From positions 124,001 through 188,000 of the forward strand of contig JAHQRK010000010.1 of assembly GCA_019828595.1 (NCBI GenBank): a DNA stretch of 64,000 nucleotides. Direction: 5' to 3'. The position numbers and the translations under genes are program-made. The notes under the pieces were generated by a model. It made no database searches. It was given only the letters and a program-made list of their open reading frames with translations, and was not told where the DNA came from. Positions 46,097-57,268 of this stretch are shown here, piece by piece. Every line of letters begins with the position of its first letter. Positions within the stretch are counted from its first letter, which is position 1. This stretch comes from Aphanomyces cochlioides. Its lineage: Eukaryota > Oomycota > Saprolegniomycetes > Saprolegniales > Verrucalvaceae.

Positions 46097-48449
46097 ATGG
46101 CAGCCGTGCGATTCGCGTTGAGAAACTCTGCCACGATGCGCGGCAGTATGATGCGGCGGTTCAGCTCGTTCAGCGGCGACTGTTTGTCGTTGGAAACGCG
46201 TTCGAACGGTGTCGCGATCGTCCGTTTGGACGACAAGTCCGCGAAAGTCAACACGCTGAGCGCGGCGATGACAAAAGATATTAGCGCCGTCTTAGACAAG
46301 ATTGAATCGGATTCGAACATCAAATCTGTCGTGCTTATTTCAAGCAAGCCTGGCTGCTTTATTGCCGGCGCCGATATTGCGCAACTCCAAGCTGCGACCA
46401 CCGAAGCCGAAGTGAAAAAACTCTCCACGGATGGACAAGGATACATGAAGCGCATTGAAAAATCCAAGAAACCATTCGTTGCGGCGATTGATGGTTCGTG
46501 CTTGGGAGGTGGCTTGGAAGTCGCCTTGGCCTGCCATTACCGTATTGCCTCGTCGAGCAAGAAAACACAGCTTGCATTGCCAGAAGTGATGCTTGGTTTG
46601 CTTCCTGGTGCCGGTGGTACCCAACGCTTGCCCAAGCTTGTCGGCTTGCAAGCGTCGCTCGATATGATGCTTACTGGCAAGAACATTAAGCCTGACAAGG
46701 CGTACAAAATGGGTCTTGTTGACCAAGTGGCGGATCCTTTTGCGCTGGAACACGCTGCAATTGAAGCTGCTGAAGGTTTGGCCTCTGGTAAAACGAAGAA
46801 GAAGACCAAGGCCAAGAGCTTGGTGAACCGCATCTTGGAGGACACTCCTCTGCGCAGCATTGTCTTCCAAAAGGCCGGTGAAATGGTTGCCAAGAAGACT
46901 GGTGGCCATTACCCCGCTCCAAAACTCATCTTGGAATCGGCGCAAGCTGGATTCACTGGCAATGGCTACGAAGTCGAGGCTTCTAACTTTGCCAAGCTCG
47001 CCATGACGCCTGAAGCCAAGTCGTTGATGAGCATCTTCTTTGGTCAAACACAATTGAAGAAGAACCGCTACGGTAAACCCTCCAAGCCCGTCAAAACCAT
47101 GGCTGTCGTCGGTGCTGGTCTCATGGGCGCTGGTATTGCTCAAGTTTCAGCTGCCAAGGACATTCGCGTCTTGCTGAAAGATCGCGACGCTGCTAGCGCC
47201 GCCAAGGTAGACAGAATGTCTCTGAAGAATCTAGAGATTCATGCTCGTGTAGGGCGAAGATTACGTGCGCAAGAACATGGACGACAAGGTCAAGAAACGC
47301 CGCATGACTGGCTATGACCGCGACATTGTCTTGTCGAACATTGTTCCATTGAGCGACCAAGACGATGGTACGTCCATCTCCATCTCTCTCGCCAATTCCT
47401 GACCGCTCTGTAGTGTGGAAGCGTCACTTTAGCCACGCCGACTTGGTGATTGAAGCCGTCTTTGAAGACATGGCGTTGAAGCACAAGGTGATCCAAGGCT
47501 TGGAACCTTTTATCCCTGACCACTGCATCGTCGCGACCAACACGTCGGCACTGAGCGTCGAAGAAATTGCGTCGGCGAGCAAGCGCCCTGAAAACGTCAT
47601 TGGCATGCACTACTTTTCTCCCGTGCCAAGCATGCCGCTCTTGGAAATCATTCGGCATCCTGGTACGTCCGACGATGTCGCTGCCCGCGCTGTCGATGTC
47701 GGTCTCCGTCAAGGCAAGACTTGCATCGTCGTCAAGGATGTTCCTGGCTTTTATGTCAACCGGTACGTCTCTCTTGCTCGCGAGGAACTCGGTCGCTGAC
47801 GCCGCCGCTGCTTTGTAGATGCTTGGGTCCTTACATTGCAGAAACATTGGCGCTCGTGCAATCTGGCGTCGACCCTGAACGCCTCGACAAGATGATCACC
47901 AAGTGGGGATTGCCCGTCGGTCCCATCACGCTCGCGGATGAAGTCGGCGTTGATGTTGGCGCTCACGTCAACCACACACTGTCGGCGGCACTCGGTGTCC
48001 GCATGCAAGGCGGCAACCCTGCGATCTTCCAAGACATGATTGCCGCAGGTTTCCTCGGCAAGAAGTCTGGCAAGGGCTTTTATGTCCAGGAAAAGAAGGG
48101 CAAGAAGACGTTGAACGCCGACGCGATGGCGATCGTCAAGAAATACCAAGGCACCGACTTGAAATTGTCGGATGAAGACGCGACGAACCGCTTGATCGGC
48201 CGCTTTGTCAACGAAGCGATCTTGTGCGTGCAGGATGAAATCATCGCGAGCCCGACCGAAGGCGACATTGGCGCCGTCTTTGGCATTGGCTTTCCGCCGT
48301 TCTTGGGCGGTCCATTCCGCTACGTCGACCGCATTGGCAGCACCAAGTTCAACGACATGCTGCTCCGCTTTGCCGACAAGTATGGCCAACAGTTTGCCCC
48401 CGCGCCGCTGTTGCAAGACATGGCCAAGACCAACAAAACATTTCATTAA
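46097..48449 (+). CDS. HADHA: Mitochondrial trifunctional protein alpha subunit
   Basis: Carries enoyl-CoA hydratase and 3-hydroxyacyl-CoA dehydrogenase steps of long-chain beta-oxidation. The N-terminus ([20 protein letters not shown]) is a mitochondrial presequence. The hydratase part has [28 protein letters not shown] and [19 protein letters not shown]. The dehydrogenase part has [47 protein letters not shown] and [13 protein letters not shown]. Introns near 47207-47251, 47368-47413 and 47763-47818 join in frame. About 730 residues. The substrate, upstream ACSL product, links it to the two ACSL genes in this window. Its stop overlaps the stop of the convergent CFAP36 gene. Confidence 0.95.
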
Positions 48450-49891
48450 GACTCTTGCTTTCGTTTCTTTCGCTTCTTGTCGAGTTGTTGCAGCGTCGCC
48501 TCTTGCTTGACCTGGTTTTGCTTGCGCAGTTCCTCGACGCGCTTGAGCTTGTCGTCTAAATCCGCTGCCAACTATCGCATGAGAGAGAATGAGATCGCGG
48601 GGGAATTCATGGAGAGCTGTGTGTACCGTAGGCTGCAGCGCTTGGTTCTTGTCGTCGTCGCCGGATGCAGCTTCGATTAATTCCTAGCCGCCGCCACCAC
48701 CACGGTAAGAAAGAATTCAAGATGGAAGGGTGTACCTGCTTCATGCGCCGCGCTAAGGCAATTCGCAGAGCTTTACGTCGATCGTCCGATTCGTTCGCTT
48801 CGTGCGGCGATGGACCGTCTTGAATTCGCTGCGCAATGGATGGAGGCTAAGATGGAAGGAGAGATTGAAGGATTGAAGTCGTGGGAGGAAGTACTACCGG
48901 TTCTGGCGCCGATGCTTTAAGCTCCTTCTCGTACGAATGGAGCTTGGACTCGCGCTCCTTCTTCTTCTTGTCGAGGATGCGGTCACGCTGTGCTTTGAGG
49001 TACTCGGCGCGCTTGCGGATCTCAGCGTCCGAGATGTCGGCTTGCTCCTGGAACTCCTTGTGCTTTTCCTTCTGGGATGCCAAGACTTGCTTGTTGCGCT
49101 GGAAGATTTCCTCGGCTTGTTGTTTGCCCCGCTGTACCGACTGCTGGACCTGTTCGACATCGACAAGACCGTGCTTGTCTTCAGCAGCTTTGGCTTGCAC
49201 GGACGCAAGGCGGAAGCGTTCTTCCTCGACTGCAATCGAGAGCGCAATGGCGGCTTCAAGTTCCGCCTGCTCCATCTCTTCTTGCTTGTATAATAGATCC
49301 ATCTCCATCCAGTAGTCTTCGACACAGTCGTCAATGTCATTTTCCTCTTGCTCGTCGTTCTCCACTTCTTCTTTACTGTCGCTCTCAGTGGTCGCTTTAG
49401 CTTGGTTTGCTTCACGGACGGCTGTGATGACTTCGAGATCCAATTCCAAGTTGCGTTTGACCTACATGTCATCGTCAAGTCGATGGAAACAAACGAACAA
49501 GCGACCATAAGCTTCTTGAACGTTAGAAAGTCATCGATGGCGAGGATTTGATTTATCACGGCCATGCTCACATCGGTTGAATGGCGGCATTTCGTGCAAA
49601 TGTCTGCAAAATCCGACGCCGTGATGCCAATTTCTGCTAGATTTGCCGTCAAGACGCTGTCCACTACAATAAGATCACTCTTCTCTCATGCATTTACACG
49701 CTGGACGTACCTGTGTCCCGAAATTGGCCGTGCAAGTCCGTGTAGATGAACTTGTTTTCGTCGTCCGTGTCAAAACTTGCACAATTGTCGTCGATGAAAC
49801 CCATGATAGGGACCTCCCAAGCGGGCGACTGGAACAAATTCATGACAAAGTCAAAGACCCATTCGCTGTCTCGCTGCGCCAAGTCTGCCAT
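48446..49891 (-). CDS. CFAP36: CFAP36/BART-like ciliary protein
   Basis: CFAP36 (CCDC104) binds ARL3 through its BART domain in cilia and flagella. The start MADLAQRDSEWVFDFVMNLF is followed by SPAWEVPIMGFIDDNCASFD and TDDENKFIYTDLHGQFRDT, matching the human pattern W.IPILDFVE..C..FD..EE.K..YTEIH. Next exons give VDSVLTANLAEIGITASDF, ILAIDDFLTFKKLMV-KRNLEL, a coiled coil with RAEYLKAQRDRILDKKKKER and finally ARRMKQ-ELIEAASG and DDKLKRVEELRKQNQVKQEA. The last exons were joined across introns near 48687-48737 and 48577-48626; the terminal stop is TAA (48446-48448), overlapping HADHA's stop by three to four bases. Presence of a ciliary gene fits a zoosporic oomycete. Confidence 0.82.
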
Positions 49892-50781
49892 CGTCGTCTT
49901 GTCCTTGGAGCAAATCCGATTCTGGGCACCGACCGCCCATCCAAGACAGTTTCAAATCTTGCAAAGGTTTCAACCATGTCACTATTTGTGCTATATCTAA
50001 AGCCAGGGAAAGGGGTGTAGGGGTTAGAAAACACAGGGTTTAACATATTAAGGGGTGCAGGGGTATAAGGGTTAAAGAGTTGAAGGGGTTTCATCGACTA
50101 GAACAAATCCATTGACTTGGTTGCAGGAAAAGTCATGGCAACGAGCTCAAGTCATGGTCCATGATGAGGAAGATACAGCTAATTGCCCTAAAGAGGACCA
50201 GTAAATGAAGAATGCTGGACATATAATCCAGCCCCCTTCATTCCGAGATTTCAATCCGCCCCGCGTGGCTCAAAATTTGACCGCGAGCTCGATTTAGACT
50301 AGAAATTGTGATGCACAACTGTGTCGTTGACATCTTAGATGACTAGACTTGCTTGAGGGCTGCGGAAATCGTACAGCCTCTGGGGGAAAAGGGGCAGACT
50401 TCAAGTGGATGACTCTTTTCCTGACTGGCGTGAAAGGTTCGAATGTCATGAATTGACGGCAAAAAGTTGCCCCGTGAATGTAAATTACCAGCTCATCGAC
50501 ACAACTGCACCTGGGAAGCTTCGTAGATGGCTGGTTGCTGCTCAGCTTGATGGAGTTCGTCGCGTCGGAGGACTTCAAGATGGCAAGGTGACATCAGAAG
50601 CTAGAGTCGTCGAAGCTACACCGAGAGATGATTCGACATGAAAGGCAAATATATATAAACAATGTAATTACTTGGAAACATGCAACCGCATTAGGCATAT
50701 GAGACCGAGGCGGAAAACGTCGAATGCGTGAGCAACTCAGGATGGAATTGACGCCTGCAACAACGCCACCGTCATCTTAAT
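49892..50781. other. Spacer between CFAP36 and the SLC44 gene
   Basis: About 890 nt holding the G-rich stretch at 50004-50091 and weak frames (50294-50578 minus; 50405-50641 plus, including ATPRDDST at its end) without a recognised domain. Confidence 0.45.
50004..50091 (+). repeat. G-rich telomere-like stretch
   Basis: Eight runs of three or four G in under 90 nt: AGGGAAAGGGGTGTAGGGG, TTAG, AGGGTTTAA, AAGGGGTGCAGGGG, TATAAGGGTTAAAG, AAGGGGTTTC. Units recall degenerate TTTAGGG, the telomere repeat used by oomycetes, or a G-quadruplex former. It is not a perfect array. Confidence 0.45.
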
Positions 50782-52658
50782 TTATTCGATTCCTCTGACG
50801 TACCAAGCATCAATAATCGCGACGTATTCGTCCGAATTCGTAATGTGCAATGCAACTGGATCCTAGTCATTGCCTAAGAGCCTCAGACGGATAGATTGAT
50901 CTACCTCAGCAAAGCAGACAAAGATTGTCGCGACAATACTGTCCAAGATCGACGACACAACTGCACACATAGCGTAGCCCATTGCACCGCATGAGACGAA
51001 TGTCATCATGATCACATTGAAGGTTTCTACGGCATCCATAGAGATCAACCCCATCACATGTTGGAAATCATACCGCACTTGGCTGGATGCAACGCCATCT
51101 CAGCTTCGGAGCAAGCAGTCGCCACGTAAAACCAAGTGACACCGACAATTCCGGTCGCAGCACCTACAAGTATGTTATCTCTGGGTTGTTTAATCAGGTG
51201 GCGGTACCAACGACGAGGCATCCCATTGACAAAACGCTCGATACCAAGCTATCGTTGACAACACCAGTCCAGCCCCTAGCAAAATGTGAGGCATACTTAA
51301 ATTGAGGTGGCACCGACTTTTCACGGAAGAGTTGGAGGGTATCCGTGCCAGCCGTTTGAAAATCTTTGCCGTAGAGAGCAACTTGGCAGTACGCATACTT
51401 GTTCCACGCACGAAGATGCGTTTCCAACGCCGTGACAAGACATTCGAGGCATGCATTGACGGTACTGCGGCTCTTGCGTCGTTTGGCCGAGAGCAACACA
51501 AATCGCAGCGCTGACAAGGTGGCGACAATCAAAGAGCCAAAGCAAATCGAACCGAATGACGTAGTCGTGGCTCGTTGAAGAGCACGCTGGACAGCATGCG
51601 TTGTGTCTGGGGAGAACCACCATTCACCTGCCCAAGTTGTTCAATCTTTGCTCCAGGGCTAACGAAATACATACCAATTGTGCCGGCAGCAGTGCAGTGG
51701 ACAATGTTGCGGAGTACTTGAAGAACCCAAAAGAGGCTAGATGCGTTAGCCCTGGGAGAATCCATGTCACTTTTACCTGAAAAGCATGAAGAAGACACTT
51801 AAATTGAGCGTTGTGGTCGATGGAAGCTCCATAGAGGAGGCATGGATGTCATATGCTTTTGTCCAAACACCGACGAGAGCCACAGTCCACAGCAGCATCC
51901 ATGCAACTTGGGCAGCAATAGCTCCATACGCAACAAATACCACCTGGTGCAAAATGAAACAAGAAAGGACGACTTCGTGAAAAACCTGAGGGAAACGACG
52001 CATGATCTTAGCCGCTACTGCCAAGTTGGCTGCCGCAAATGGAATACGATGGCGGGCGTTAAAGTAATACATGACAACGACGCCTGAAAGTATGATATTC
52101 AAGAATCCAATAGCACGACCGGCAAAGCCTACGCATTCACCCATTATTTCTAGATTTTGGGTCCCATCTGTACCTCCTTCCATGAAACCAGCCATTGAAG
52201 CAACAGCCAACGATGCGGCAGTCACTTGAAGTGTCATCGAGATCATTCGGGAAGCATACAATTGCAAGACTTGGAGCCACAAGGCCGACAAGACGGCACC
52301 CACAAGACCAATCCCGAGCGAGACAGTCAAGAGCGTCATGGCTTGCGAGCGAGTCGTCTCGTCGGCCTTGTGGTCCGTAAAGTCAAACTTAGACACGTTC
52401 GGCCCGCCCCATACAATCTATCACGACAAGAGTGAATATCCTTGGGAAGAGTCGAGAACACAAGAATACCGCCATGTACGCGACCGCGCCGACGTTAGCA
52501 AGAAAGATCGCAGCTGGAATTTTATCCCTGCTTTCAAAGCTCACGTGGTTGTTCCCCGGAAGAAACGCTTCTTCCACATCCGCGTCCATTGCCTTGTAGA
52601 CATCCATCGCGCTCTCAGTTTTCTGAAGAAGAATTATTACCGTCTGGTCCTTTTGCAT
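50782..52658 (-). CDS. Choline-transporter-like membrane protein (SLC44/CTL)
   Basis: SLC44 proteins move choline or related solutes across plasma and organelle membranes. Around ten hydrophobic segments are visible (MTLLTVSLGIGLVGAVLSAL, IGFLNIILSGVVVMYYF, VAWMLLWTVALVGVW). Family blocks: SLFWVLQVLRNIVHCTAAGT, CLECLVTALETHLRAWNKYA, YCQVALYGKDFQTAGTDTL, and CFAE-DPVALHITNSDEYVAI at the end, equal to the family's CF.EDP..L....PE.Y. Introns of 40-50 nt interrupt it, for example near 52428-52475, 51776-51797 and 50880-50925. The ATG at 52658 opens the frame; an ATG at 52607 (MDVYKAMDADVEEAFLPG) may be the true start. A CCAAT-rich promoter lies immediately upstream. Confidence 0.8.
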
Positions 52659-53246
52659 TGGTCAATAATCAACCAATCAAATTATTTTCCAGGGAAAAAT
52701 AAACCAATCACCTTCATTTACGTTCAACCAATCAAAATCATTGACTAAATATTTTAACTAATCAAAATTCATTTCATATTTTTTCTTAGCCAATCAAGTG
52801 CATTTGAGTCAATTTTTGACCAATTAGATTTGTTTCCGTTTCAAAAATGCACCAATCAAATTGCACTGTGATATTTTGAGATCTGTCAAGGTAGGGAGGT
52901 GCCAGCCAAGTGGATCGCAGGTGGCGACATGCGACTGAAACGACGTGATGCGCTCCCAGCTCTGCTGCATGGAAGCATAGAGATATAATTCGTCATTTGA
53001 CTATATTGAGAAATCATGTACCTCTCCACAAATGTGGTATTGAGGGTATGGTCGTGACAGGAGATTTTCTTTCCCGGTGTCGAGGAGTGTGAGCTTGACG
53101 ACAGATCTCAGTTGGCCATGATGAGATTACTTCTTGCCTCCGTGATATGCCTCATTAATGAATCAATTCGCGACAGAACGCGGGATTGAGACCTGACAGG
53201 CACCCAATGGAGTATGCAATGTGTTGACTCATGAATAAATTTGATG
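52659..53246. promoter_or_regulatory. Spacer with a dense cluster of CCAAT-type motifs
   Basis: From about 52660 to 52865 there are at least eight copies of (A)CCAATCAAA or its complement: TTGGTCAATAATCAACCAAT, AACCAATCACC, TCAACCAATCAAAATCATT, CTAATCAAAATTC, TAGCCAATCAAGTG, GACCAATTAGA, GCACCAATCAAATTGC. They lie upstream of the SLC44 start and the 3' end of the next gene, so they most likely serve SLC44. No gene is seen in the remainder (52870-53240). Confidence 0.55.
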
Positions 53247-55633
53247 TTATCTAGCATTGTAGAGTATGTTCTGGCGTGTAATACTTGTGGCGGCGACCAT
53301 GTCTTTCGCCGCAGTTTGGGACATGGCATCAACCATCCGCATCGCCCTCAATGCAATATCACGAGGAACAAACGTGGACGTTGCTCGCATCTTCGCCACG
53401 ACGGATTGAAAGCTCTTTTGCTTTGGTTGACGGGATTGCGTGACTTGATCGCCCCATACAGACATGAGTTGCGTTCGACGGACGAGTGCGATACGCTTCG
53501 CAGCACGACGCAAACGAATCTTTTGGATGACAGCTTTGATCTGCCGCGGCATCACACGGCGCACGAGTTCCCGAACGACGCCAACTTCCTCGACTACTTG
53601 ATGGGATGTTGTCTCGAGGGACACCCGCTACAAAAAGACCATTTTCCAGCGATGGATCAACGAGTCAACTTACTTTTTTCGCCGCGACTGATGTCTCCAT
53701 CTGTCGCTCGCGGGATTTCTCCCAAAATGTTCGCACTTGGTCGTTCTCCCGTGTGATCCAGTCGAACATTTCCTTGTAGATGACCAAGAGGACGCAAAAT
53801 GTCGTGGCGACGACATTGGCCGTCGTTTTCCCCTTTGTCATCAAGCTCATTTCGCCAAACGATTGCCCAACGTGCATGTGCTTGATCGAGACGCGTGGAC
53901 CAGTTGCATTTGCCAAGAACACTTCAACGCTGCCGAGTTTGATCATGTACATCGCGCGACCTTCTTCACCCGCGCGGATAATCATATCGCCAGCCATCGC
54001 GACTGTTTCCTCGACACATTCCATCAACGCGACAACCCCTTCCGGCTCAAGCGTTCGAAAGAGCGGCACTTTGTTGAGAAACGACTCGTTCAGTGCAATG
54101 GAGAGCTCAAAGTGGAGCTTTTCGGGCATCCCTCGAAATAGATCGTCGGCATGATGGGCACTCTCGAGGCCATGTGCGCTGTCGTAGAAATCCCGGACGC
54201 GTTTCTGGAGCATTTCGCCAGCGTTGCAATTCCGAAGACGCGTGCCAATGCATTCCTTTTGGTAAGCCCGCTCGTCTTCAATCTTGTTCATCTGCGCCAT
54301 GATGCTCGAGACGATACCAGCAACGCTACAAGAGCGACGTCAAAGTTTTAGAAGCCGCTAAAGAGAGAGAGAGAATGTACCAAGCGTTGGCGATAATGCC
54401 GACGGTGAAGGCAGTGGTGCTCCACATGCGCTCGATGTTGGTTTGGGGACCAAGATCACTACCACTCGTGCAGTCCAGGCCGCGGTAGAACGAGCTGAGG
54501 TACTTGATAGCAAGCGTGTCATTGCTACGAAATGGCATGACCCTAGATATGCGATGTCGTGCCTCACAGCCGCTTCAGTGGAAGTCGTACCAGACATGAG
54601 GCGCATCCGGGCCGCCTTCGATTCGAACAACATAGTAGAACGAGCATGCAATGTAATGATGCAAGAGCAAGTAGAGCACGATGACAACGGCAAGACGAAC
54701 GGCGTACGGCGTCAATGTCCGCGACGCCCACGCCATAATTTCAGCAAACATGGGCGATGCTGACAACCGAAAGACCTGAAGGTGTCGTCAGGGAAGCTTG
54801 CAGCGGGATGCGAGACGTACCCGGCAGACGACCAAGAGCCGCAAGTAGGCAAAATCCGACTCGCGGAACGCTTGTCCGAGCGCCGACGATGGGATGCTCG
54901 CCATGCAGTCGATCGAAAACCATGTGGACAAGTAATTTCGGCGAATGCGATCCACATCGAACACTTCTTCGTGCGAGTCGCTCACGAGGTACGACGTGCG
55001 AAAGACAAGCAGGATATCGACGAGAAAGATGACATCCATGGCGATTTGGACGAACGCCAAGCTGTCGTACGTGTCGTACAAGTCAAAGGTCAAGTCCATG
55101 GGCACGACGACGATGGCATACGCCGTGACGAGCGCGAGAAAGATATCCCACAACACTTTAGTTTGCGAGTGGATCGACAGCACGACTAGCATTCATGTTC
55201 TTGAGAGGCGATTGCAGTGTTGCACGTACATGCTCGATGCTGCTGCGCGAGTTGCGAGACGTAGTTGGCCGCGAGGTTATTGAGCTCTTGCTCGAGTTCC
55301 CCGGCGTCGAGGCCGTCGCGTCGAGAGGGAGCTTTGGATAACATTCGATTACTCAGTTGACGAGCTACACACTCTCGTCAGCTCCACGCAAAGACAGAGG
55401 TTGCATGTACCTTTGAGCATCACGGTATCTCGTAAAGACCCCTCAGATGATCGGCGCCGGCGGGACGAATCGTGCGGGGATGCGAGACCCGACTCACGAG
55501 GTGCAACTTTCAGCGACGTGTTGAGGAGTTGTCCGTCCGATTTTGAGCTGCGCTTCCCGTAGCTAATCGGCGGCAGCTTGGAGGAGGATTTCGTCGTCGG
55601 CGGCGGCGCTGACTCTTCGACATTGTCTGCCAT
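53247..55633 (-). CDS. Cyclic-nucleotide-gated-type channel, copy 3 (intact)
   Basis: Begins MADNVEESAPPPTTKSSSKL and follows the order of copies 1 and 2: ALSKLPSRRDGLDAGELEQE, VLWDIFLALVTAYAIVVVPM, FLVDILLVFRTSYLVSD, KVFRLSASPMFAEIMAWASR, LYLLLHHYIACSFYYVVRIE, pore SSFYRGLDCTSGSDLGPQTN, then IMAQMNKIEDERAYQKECIG, MYMIKLGSVEVFLANATG and GQSFGEMSLMTKGKTTANVV. A final exon (MPRQIKAVIQKIRLRRAAKR, basic) ends at 53247. Introns near 54307-54377, 54540-54590, 54781-54826 and 53635-53672 join in frame. About 690 residues. It is the reference for seeing that copy 1 is broken. The filter lacks GYG, and the phosphate-cassette Arg is Thr. Confidence 0.87.
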
Positions 55634-55840
55634 AACTCAGCTCCGACTGAAACTGAAACGAATCGTTTCGACCGATCAGTTACAGTAGAGCACCGTTCGA
55701 TCGTGTCAACGAGGTCCATTCCAGTCCTTGCTAGAGAGTCCATGCTGCTGCGAGAGCATCCATGAGGCAGGCCGGCAAAGTTGGACGGAGCGTCGAGAAT
55801 GGCAAAGACAGTCAACTACAACCAAACTCTATTTTACAAA

Positions 55841-56488
55841 TTAATGCTTCTTGGTGCGCAAGAACTTGGCAAGAGGACCGTGAGCTGGGCGGTAGATTTC
55901 GTGGTTGCCGTCGTAGTCAAGTTGGCCTTCTTGGCGCATCTTGGCGTATGTGTCACGTTCGTACTTGGTGAAACCCCACTTCTTGGAGCCCAACACCTTT
56001 TGTCGGCCAGGGAACTTGAACTTGGCACGGCGCAAGGCTTCAACGACAGCAGGGCCGAAGGAATCCTTGGAGCGGACCGAGATAATAGGTTGGCCGATAG
56101 CGACACGGGCAGCCACACCGGTGGGCTTACCGTAAGCGTGACGCATACCCGTTTGCAAACGATCGGCACCGGCGCACGACAACATCTTGTTGATACGAAG
56201 CACTTGGAAAGGGTGGCAACGAATGCGCATGTGAAAGTTATCCTTGCCGCAGAACTTGGTCAAGTAACGGTTAGCCGAAATGCGGGCAGCTTCCAAAGCT
56301 TCCGACGACAATTGTTCCTTTTCATCCGACACCAAGTGAGCCACGAAGGGGAAGGCATCGACGGAGGCCTTCTTGTTACCGATATCGTAGATACGGATCT
56401 TTGGGTCAGGCACACCACGGCAGTAGCGAGACTTGATGAAAGGCTTCTTGTTTTGGAAGCGGTAGCACTTGGCAGGGCGGCGTCCCAT
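55841..56488 (-). CDS. RPL10: 60S ribosomal protein L10 (uL16)
   Basis: Single exon of 215 codons, full length. [53 protein letters not shown] (the P-site loop) and [20 protein letters not shown] are exactly in family order. It is highly expressed by expectation, and codon choice is strongly biased to C/G third positions. A 266-codon antisense frame is a shadow of this bias. It shares its upstream side with a spacer containing TCAAGTAA repeats. Confidence 0.97.
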   Translation of the reverse strand: MGRRPAKCYRFQNKKPFIKSRYCRGVPDPKIRIYDIGNKKASVDAFPFVAHLVSDEKEQLSSEALEAARISANRYLTKFCGKDNFHMRIRCHPFQVLRINKMLSCAGADRLQTGMRHAYGKPTGVAARVAIGQPIISVRSKDSFGPAVVEALRRAKFKFPGRQKVLGSKKWGFTKYERDTYAKMRQEGQLDYDGNHEIYRPAHGPLAKFLRTKKH

Positions 56489-57268
56489 TGTGGTTGTAGT
56501 CGATTTGGAAATGATCTTGGCCGATTCTCCATGTTATCTAATTTACTTAAACGAATATGCTTCCTTACTAAAATCAAGTAAAAATGCAAAAATCAGTACT
56601 TAATCAACATAGTATACCTTAATGAAAATTAAGTTACTTGAATGAAATATATACAAATTTCAAGTAAAAATACTTCCAAGAAGTTCCAAGCCAGTGAATT
56701 GGTCAAATGCATGGGATTGGCCGAGAAGTTTGCTACTAATTATACCTCGTTTTAGTGACCTAAAAACACATTCTACTGTTATCAAATGCTGTTTAACCTG
56801 GTTTAATAGACCTATAGCCATTAAAGCGAGGGAAGGAGTGAGACCTGGCTTCAAATAGATGCCAAGAATGCCGAGGAATGAAATATATCGCGAAATGTAT
56901 ACGTACAGAAGAAAGAGAATTGCTTTCGTCATCGTTCTTTTGACGCCATCAAGAATAGACGATCTCTAGTCACTCCTTCTCACTTTTGATGGCCTCCTGC
57001 TTTTTAATTGTGAGTGTTGGGCATACTCGCGCCATTGAATGCTCGCTGAAGGTCATCCTTGAAGTGAAAGAACCATCCAGAAATAGGTACGTAATAAAAC
57101 AAATTATTAATAAGGGCCTGTACTAAGGACAGAAAAATACGAAATTAGCTAGTCATGGAGACCAAATTGCCACAGTATTTGACTAAAGCCTAGGAACAGA
57201 AGCAAGGAAAACAAAATAGAATACTTTCTTCATCTTGAATAAATAAGCTAGTTTACATGGGGGCAGCT
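56489..57268. promoter_or_regulatory. RPL10 upstream spacer with TCAAGTAA repeats
   Basis: Within 56535-56680 the motif TCAAGTAAAAAT occurs twice and its inverse TTACTTGA once, plus TTACTTAA. This is a compact candidate regulatory region for RPL10. The remaining 550 nt hold no supported gene. Confidence 0.4.

Noticed and set aside
46340..47143. 267-codon minus-strand frame across HADHA
   Set aside because: It is antisense to the hydratase domain with no recognised motif.
55781..56581. 266-codon plus-strand frame across RPL10
   Set aside because: RPL10 on the minus strand is certain; this is its shadow.
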